In this document: one piece after another, positions 59,451 through 64,000 of the stretch
Numbering within the stretch: the first letter of the stretch is position 1
Layout of the letters: every line of letters starts with the position of its first letter
From: Planctobacterium marinum
GTDB taxonomy: Bacteria; Pseudomonadota; Gammaproteobacteria; Enterobacterales; Alteromonadaceae
Assembly: GCF_020687805.1 (NCBI RefSeq)
Contig: NZ_JAJEWQ010000006.1
Coordinates: 57,654 to 121,653 of the forward strand
DNA: 64,000 nt
Reading direction: 5' to 3'
Notes under the pieces: generated by a model
Database searches by the model: none
The model's input: the letters and a program-made list of their open reading frames with translations, nothing else
What the model was told of the DNA's origin: nothing
Position numbers and translations under genes: made by a program

Positions 59451-59566
59451 GGCGGCGTATTATACGCAGTCGTAAATAATTGTCTTCTAGTTTGTTGCAT
59501 CAAATCGTAAGTTACATGTTACTATTTCTGTTTTTTGTTATCAGACCCATAAGGAAATAAGATCTC

Positions 59567-60001
59567 ATGCCAGCGGTTAATCGCAGCGCCCTTGTACCAT
59601 ACAGTGCTGCGAAAATGTATGACTTAGTCAATGATGTTACGCAATATCCGCAGTTTCTGCCTGGTTGTGAAGATGCCCGCATATTGGAGCAGGAAGAGCA
59701 GTTAATGGTAGCGTCTTTGTTAGTATCTAAAGCCGGTGTAAAGCAGTGGTTCACGACCCGCAATGAACTCACCAAAGATAGTGCGATTAGTATGAATTTG
59801 CAGGATGGTCCCTTTAAACAATTGACCGGTGGCTGGCGATTTACAGAACTGGCCGAAAACGCCTGCAAAATTGAGCTGGAACTGGAATTTGAATTCAGTA
59901 ACTCTCTGGCACAACTGGCATTTGGGAAGGTGTTTAGTACTCTGGCCAATAATATGGTTAAAGCATTTACTGAACGGGCAAAGGAGATTTACCGTGGCTG
60001 A
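59567..60001 (+). CDS. ratA: RatA / coenzyme Q-binding START-like protein
   Basis: 144 residues (E. coli RatA 145). The START/polyketide-cyclase fold appears in [28 protein letters not shown], and LSFA-type C-terminal helix TERAKEIY. E. coli RatA was described as a toxin blocking 70S ribosome assembly; the eukaryotic homologue COQ10 binds ubiquinone. It overlaps rnfH by 8 bp, the normal pairing. Confidence 0.92.
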   Translation: MPAVNRSALVPYSAAKMYDLVNDVTQYPQFLPGCEDARILEQEEQLMVASLLVSKAGVKQWFTTRNELTKDSAISMNLQDGPFKQLTGGWRFTELAENACKIELELEFEFSNSLAQLAFGKVFSTLANNMVKAFTERAKEIYRG

Positions 60002-60371
60002 AAATACACCACCAGATACTGCTATTGAGTCGCAGGAAGCTGAAAGTAAGACTGCAAAAGTGGAAGTGGTATTTGCGTTACCCGATAAACAAACCCTCCT
60101 GGATGTTGTGGTTGCTGCAGGCAGTTCCGTTGAAGAAGTTATTCAGGAGTCAGGGATGTTACAGCGTTATCCTGAGATTGACCTGACCCAAAATGCGGTG
60201 GGTATCTGGAATCGCACCTGTAAGTTATCTGATACCGTGAAAGACGGTGATCGCATAGAAATTTATCGCCCTTTGATTGCCGATCCCAAAGAGGCCAGGC
60301 GCAGACGGGCAGAGAAAGCAAAAGAGGAAGGCCGGGCGGATAAAGTTACCGGAGGAAGAGCTAAAAGGTAA
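59994..60371 (+). CDS. rnfH: RnfH (RatB) ubiquitin-like protein
   Basis: 125 residues beginning with GTG at 59994, inside the ratA end and preceded by AAGGAG. The beta-grasp fold shows in [51 protein letters not shown] (in parts) and [13 protein letters not shown]. The function is unclear, though it is almost always paired with ratA. A basic C-terminal tail follows. A longer frame reaching to 59829 is not supported. Confidence 0.92.
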   Translation: MAENTPPDTAIESQEAESKTAKVEVVFALPDKQTLLDVVVAAGSSVEEVIQESGMLQRYPEIDLTQNAVGIWNRTCKLSDTVKDGDRIEIYRPLIADPKEARRRRAEKAKEEGRADKVTGGRAKR

Positions 60372-60380
60372 TAGCTCTTC
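60355..60380 (+). terminator. Hairpin at the end of rnfH
   Basis: Stem GAAGAGCT / AGCTCTTC spanning the rnfH stop codon. No T-run; may end ratA-rnfH transcription or that of bamE from the other strand. Confidence 0.4.
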
Positions 60381-60398
60381 GACAATCAGTATAGAGTT

Positions 60399-60752
60399 TT
60401 AGATGTCTAATGGCGTATTAAAGTCTTCCGGTTCGTCAAAGTCGCCGGTCATTTTAGCCAGTTTGCCATCGTCAAAATGTAACACCAGATCTTTGCGGAA
60501 GTCTTCACCGCGGGATTTCATGCCGCGTTTAATTTTGTAGATGTAGTAATAGGTGTTTTCGTCGAAGCTGTCGCGTAATACTGGTGCGCCCAGAACAAAT
60601 TGTACCTGTTCTTTGGTCATGCCAATGCGCAATTTGTCCACGTCATCCTGAATAACATAGTTTCCCTGACCGACATCAATTCTGTATATCCAACTGGAAC
60701 AACCGGAAATGGCAACTGCCAGAATTAATGATAATAACAACTTTAACTTCAT
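60399..60752 (-). CDS. bamE: Outer-membrane assembly lipoprotein BamE
   Basis: 117 residues (E. coli 113). Signal peptide with lipobox AISGC, then IYRIDVGQGNYVIQDDVDKLRIGMTKEQVQFVLGAPVL (in part), typical of SmpA/OmlA proteins, and a C-terminal FDDGKLAKMTGD. It belongs to the BAM complex that inserts beta-barrel proteins into the outer membrane. The start at 60752 is set by the signal peptide; further in-frame residues upstream are not supported. It is convergent with rnfH, as in E. coli. Confidence 0.94.
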   Translation of the reverse strand: MKLKLLLSLILAVAISGCSSWIYRIDVGQGNYVIQDDVDKLRIGMTKEQVQFVLGAPVLRDSFDENTYYYIYKIKRGMKSRGEDFRKDLVLHFDDGKLAKMTGDFDEPEDFNTPLDI

Positions 60753-60999
60753 GCTTCTCTTTTCGTTCCTGAGTGGAAAACCGCTGTGAATCCTACTGTT
60801 TAATGACAACGACATCAACTCAATTGTTCCCGGTGGTTTTATTTTTATTGGATTTCGCGTGCCTGCAACCCGTGTGGTCGAATTAACTTACCGGTATTCG
60901 GTACTGAAGAGGTTCACTGCAAAGGTACTGATAACTACCAAGGAGCAAAAGCGGGCAGGGCACCTATATGCCCTGTATATACAGAATGTTTTAGCCGTA

Positions 61000-62670
61000 T
61001 TAGTTTTGTAGCAAGGCCCGGGCGTTAGCAATGGCTGTATCGGTGAGAATATCGCCTGCTAATAACCTTGCTAATTCTTCTACGCGTTTGTCTTCGTCCA
61101 GCGGAGTCATATGTGTTTCTGTGGTTTTGCCATCAGAAAACTTAGTTACCAACATCTGGTTGCGCGCCTTGGCAGCTACTTGTGGTAGGTGGGTGACACA
61201 AAATACCTGAGCTTCGTTATCTCCCAGGGTTTTCAGCAAGTCGCCTACCACCGAAGCGGTACTGCCACTGATCCCGGTATCCACTTCATCAAATATTAAT
61301 GTGGGCACCGCGTGAGTTTTGTTGCCCAACACCTGCAATGCCAGACCAATTCTGGAAAGCTCACCACCTGATGCGGCCTTTTCCAGTTTTTCCATGTTCA
61401 TACCCTTATTACTGCACAACAAGAACTCAATATGATCGTGCCCCTTGCTGTTTATCTTATCTCTGTGGCTGTCGGTAACAGCAATTTCAAATTCCGCGTC
61501 TGGCATGTTCATACGGCGAATTTCAGTTGCTACGGCTTTTTGCAATCGCTTAGCCACTTTGCAACGGGTTGTATGTAGTTTGTCAGCCACTAGCAGGTAA
61601 TCATTTTTCAATGTCTGCAGTTCTTCCTGCAGGGCTTCACCCTTGTTTTCGCTGTCAAATAGTGACTGATACTCTGCTTTTAATTCCTGATGATGTTGGT
61701 ACAGACTTTCTGGCTGAACCAGGTGCTTTCTGGCTAACTCTATCGCCTTGGAATAACGCAGTTCGGTTTGTTGCATTTTCAGCGGGTCAATTTCCAGACA
61801 TTCCACGTAATTTGACAGCTCAACACCGGCTTCAGCAATATTGATTTGCGCTTCCTGTAGCATTAATTGCAATGGTTTTAAGCTTTCATCGTGTTCCACC
61901 AGATCAGTGATGCGCTCCAGGCAGCGAGAAATGATGCTGGCGGCATTACCCTGTTCTGACTCACACAATTCGTGGTAACTGATCTGAGAGTCTTCCAGCA
62001 ATGACTGGCTGTGGCTCATTTTGCGAAACTCGGTTTCCAGCGATTCAAATTCGTTGTCCAACAGGCCGAATTCATCTAGTTCGGTAAGCTGATATGACAG
62101 CAGGTTTTTACGATCTTCGCTGCGTTGTCGCATCTGATTCAACTGTTCCAGTTCCTGTTGTACCTTGTTGTGTCGGGTTACCAGGCTTTTTAGGTCGCTC
62201 AGTTGCTGTTGAATGATTTCGTCGCTGTCCAGTAAAGCCCGTTGTGCCTCACTTTTTAATAAGGCCTGATGAGCGTGTTGACCGTGAATGGCTACCAGTC
62301 TTGGGCCAAGCTCTTTGAGTTGTTGCAAGGGCACCGGGCTGCCATTGATGTAGGCTCTTGAACGTCCTTCACTGGAGATTACCCTGCGCAGAATACAGGT
62401 GTCGTCATGATCGTCTAAATCGTGCTCCTGCAGCCAGGTCAGACAGCGAGGATTGTTTTTGATATTAAAACAGGCGGTGATTTCGGCTTTTTTAGCCCCT
62501 TTACGCACGCTGTTGCCTTCGGCCCGTTCACCTAAACACAGACCCAGGGCATCAATTGCAATGGATTTACCAGCACCGGTTTCGCCGGTTATGGCAGTCA
62601 TCCCTTGTTTAAACTCAATATCCAGAGATTTTACGATGGCAAAGTTTTTAACGGAAAGTTGTGTAAGCAT
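61000..62670 (-). CDS. recN: DNA repair protein RecN
   Basis: 556 residues (E. coli 553). An SMC-like ATPase for double-strand break repair. The N-terminus MLTQLSVKNFAIVKSLD leads to Walker A ITGETGAGKSIAIDALGL; coiled coil spans about 155-370; the C-terminal head has the SGGELSRIGLALQV signature and LIFDEVDTGISG Walker B. The start at 62670 gives the E. coli-like N-terminus; MVLDM four codons upstream is less likely. The upstream palindromes mark it as SOS-controlled. Confidence 0.96.
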   Translation of the reverse strand: MLTQLSVKNFAIVKSLDIEFKQGMTAITGETGAGKSIAIDALGLCLGERAEGNSVRKGAKKAEITACFNIKNNPRCLTWLQEHDLDDHDDTCILRRVISSEGRSRAYINGSPVPLQQLKELGPRLVAIHGQHAHQALLKSEAQRALLDSDEIIQQQLSDLKSLVTRHNKVQQELEQLNQMRQRSEDRKNLLSYQLTELDEFGLLDNEFESLETEFRKMSHSQSLLEDSQISYHELCESEQGNAASIISRCLERITDLVEHDESLKPLQLMLQEAQINIAEAGVELSNYVECLEIDPLKMQQTELRYSKAIELARKHLVQPESLYQHHQELKAEYQSLFDSENKGEALQEELQTLKNDYLLVADKLHTTRCKVAKRLQKAVATEIRRMNMPDAEFEIAVTDSHRDKINSKGHDHIEFLLCSNKGMNMEKLEKAASGGELSRIGLALQVLGNKTHAVPTLIFDEVDTGISGSTASVVGDLLKTLGDNEAQVFCVTHLPQVAAKARNQMLVTKFSDGKTTETHMTPLDEDKRVEELARLLAGDILTDTAIANARALLQN

Positions 62671-62680
62671 ATCCAAAACC

Positions 62681-62716
62681 ATGTATAGGTATACAGTTAA
62701 CTGTAAATATATACAT
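62681..62716. promoter_or_regulatory. Double LexA-type operator of recN
   Basis: ATGTATAGGTATACAG and CTGTAAATATATACAT face each other around TTAA, so the block is nearly a palindrome. Each resembles the SOS box CTG-N10-CAG with a CAT in place of one CAG. It lies 11-46 bp before the recN start. E. coli recN also has several LexA boxes. Confidence 0.7.
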
Positions 62717-62774
62717 GTTTTTATTACTGTCTAGTGTTTGTGCAAAAAATATTTACATAAACGAGTAATATTGC

Positions 62775-63656
62775 TCAGTAAAGTTTACTGCCCCAGTTAA
62801 GTTTGGTGCGCAATACATTAAAGTAGCTATATCCCTTGGGGTGGATGAGATGCAGTGAACTGGGATTTTTGCGGATCAGGATTTCATCGCCTGGTACCAC
62901 AGCCAGCATGACATGACTGTCACAGCTTACCTGCAGGTTTTCGGTGTTGTCGTTTGATACTTTTAAGACTATCTCGCTATTGGCATCCACTACAATCGGG
63001 CGGCTGCTGAGTGTGTGGGGAAACATAGGTACTATCGCCAGGGCATCCAGGTTTGGGGTCAGGATTGGGCCACCACCCGATAGTGAATATGCGGTTGATC
63101 CCGTTGGCGTTGCGACAATCAGGCCGTCTGAGCGTTGGCTGAACACGAACATGTCATCGACGTATAACTCGAATTCCATCATGTGCGCCACTTTAGTATG
63201 GTGCAATACCGCTTCGTTGATAGCGGCGTTGCTGCTTTTGAGTTCGCCGTGACGATGAACTTCTACTTCCAGCAAAAAGCGCTCTTCACTGTTAAATTTG
63301 CCGTCGAATATGTCGGTCATCTGACGTTCAATTTCGTCGGGTGCGATATCAGTTAAAAAGCCAAGATTGCCTCGGTTAACACCCACTACGGCTACGTCAA
63401 AACGCGATAAAACCCGTGCTGCGCCCAGCATGTTGCCATCACCACCCACCACAATAGCCAGTTGTGCACTTTTACCGATAGACACCATGTCCCGTACTTG
63501 CAGATCATTTTCATCGAGGACATTGGCAACGCGCTCTTCCACCAATACTGTGCAACCCTCTTTTTTCAGGAATTTGTACAGAATTCGCAGACTTTCGCTG
63601 GCGCCAGAATGATTAGGCTTACCAATCAGACCAACGGTTTCAAACATTGGGGGCAT
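62775..63656 (-). CDS. nadK: NAD kinase
   Basis: 293 residues (E. coli 292). It phosphorylates NAD to NADP. Motifs are [15 protein letters not shown] (GGDG ATP site), [11 protein letters not shown] and [22 protein letters not shown]. It lies upstream of recN on the same strand, divergent from grpE, the conserved gammaproteobacterial order. The start is ATG at 63656 or possibly the Met three codons later. Confidence 0.96.
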   Translation of the reverse strand: MPPMFETVGLIGKPNHSGASESLRILYKFLKKEGCTVLVEERVANVLDENDLQVRDMVSIGKSAQLAIVVGGDGNMLGAARVLSRFDVAVVGVNRGNLGFLTDIAPDEIERQMTDIFDGKFNSEERFLLEVEVHRHGELKSSNAAINEAVLHHTKVAHMMEFELYVDDMFVFSQRSDGLIVATPTGSTAYSLSGGGPILTPNLDALAIVPMFPHTLSSRPIVVDANSEIVLKVSNDNTENLQVSCDSHVMLAVVPGDEILIRKNPSSLHLIHPKGYSYFNVLRTKLNWGSKLY

Positions 63657-63782
63657 AGTGTTGGCTCAAGGAAAAAGTTAAAACAAACAAGCTTGTTATA
63701 CACCAATTAGATTTCAAACCACAAGATCATTGCCTTTTATCGGGGCATTTCTGAACAATATTAAAAATATGACAAATTGTAA

Positions 63783-63810
63783 CTTGAATCATCTGTAACC
63801 ATCCCCATCT
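63783..63810 (+). promoter_or_regulatory. Sigma-32 (heat shock) promoter of grpE
   Basis: CTTGAA, 14 bp, CCCCATCT, close to the RpoH consensus CTTGAAA-N11-16-CCCCATNT. It lies about 45 bp before the grpE start. Confidence 0.8.
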
Positions 63811-63853
63811 AGCTCCCTAATTCAATTTTCATACATTTTCGGATTGCAAAATC

Positions 63854-64000
63854 ATGAGTAACGACGTTCAAAATGACAAAGCAGTAAACCCTGAAGAGAT
63901 GCAGCCAGAAGCGGTTGAAAATGAATCTCAGGAGTTACCTCAAGGTGAAACCGTTGACGCGGTATTAGAAACCGTAGAGCAGCAGCGTATCGCAGAGCTG
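63854..64000 (+). CDS. grpE: Nucleotide exchange factor GrpE, 5' part
   Basis: The first 49 codons only; the gene runs off the window. The acidic, disordered N-terminus (MSNDVQNDKAVNPEEM, then EVENESQE-like and LETVEQQRIAEL leading into the coiled coil) is that of GrpE. GrpE releases ADP from DnaK. Position divergent from nadK and the heat-shock promoter support the call. Confidence 0.88.
   Translation, partial: MSNDVQNDKAVNPEEMQPEAVENESQELPQGETVDAVLETVEQQRIAEL

Overview
The window looks like a chromosome segment of a marine gammaproteobacterium of the order Alteromonadales. The protein families, the gene neighbourhoods (smc-zipA-ligA; bioA divergent from bioBFCD; ssrA-smpB-ratA-rnfH-bamE-recN-nadK-grpE) and the tmRNA tag ANDENYALAA all fit. 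Everything was read from sequence by eye; no search was run, so family names rest on recognised motifs and length.

Layout. 1-9 kb: DUF349 protein (cut by the window edge), ansA, sppA, a FadH-type dienoyl-CoA reductase, an exported FG-GAP repeat protein, a YdjA-type nitroreductase, two small proteins. 9-23 kb: asnS, a solute-binding protein, a two-gene FRG/DUF4157 unit, an aromatic/aspartate aminotransferase, an NRDE protein, a Cys/Met-metabolism PLP enzyme, a CBM48-like protein, a large DUF5916-type outer-membrane protein, an RRM protein, a diguanylate cyclase and cysZ. 23-33 kb: smc, zipA, ligA, an orphan flagellin with a clear sigma-28 promoter, PhzF, PdxH-type oxidase, GNAT. 33-44 kb: the complete biotin pathway bioA/bioBFCD, mltD, gloB, a methyltransferase, a soluble chemotaxis-type receptor and a TMEM175-like protein.

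46-58.2 kb is a 12.2-kb genomic island inserted in the 3' end of ssrA (tmRNA). It has a P4-type tyrosine integrase next to ssrA, an AlpA regulator, a TOPRIM/DUF927 primase-helicase, a serine recombinase with an array of inverted repeats, unknown cargo genes and, at the distal end, a three-part retron: a structured msr-msd-like non-coding RNA, a reverse transcriptase and an OLD-like ATPase-TOPRIM protein. The displaced old 3' end of ssrA with its own terminator marks the far border. The retron is the best candidate for an undescribed system: the RNA has an a1/a2 inverted repeat, an msr hairpin and a 65-nt msd hairpin, while the RT has degenerate versions of the usual retron X and Y motifs.

58.2-64 kb: ssrA, smpB, ratA, rnfH, bamE, recN (double LexA-type box), nadK and the start of grpE (sigma-32-type promoter). 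The 5' end of ssrA is duplicated: a 210-bp structured repeat sits between the likely promoter and the mature tmRNA, and a related repeat lies just outside the far border of the island.
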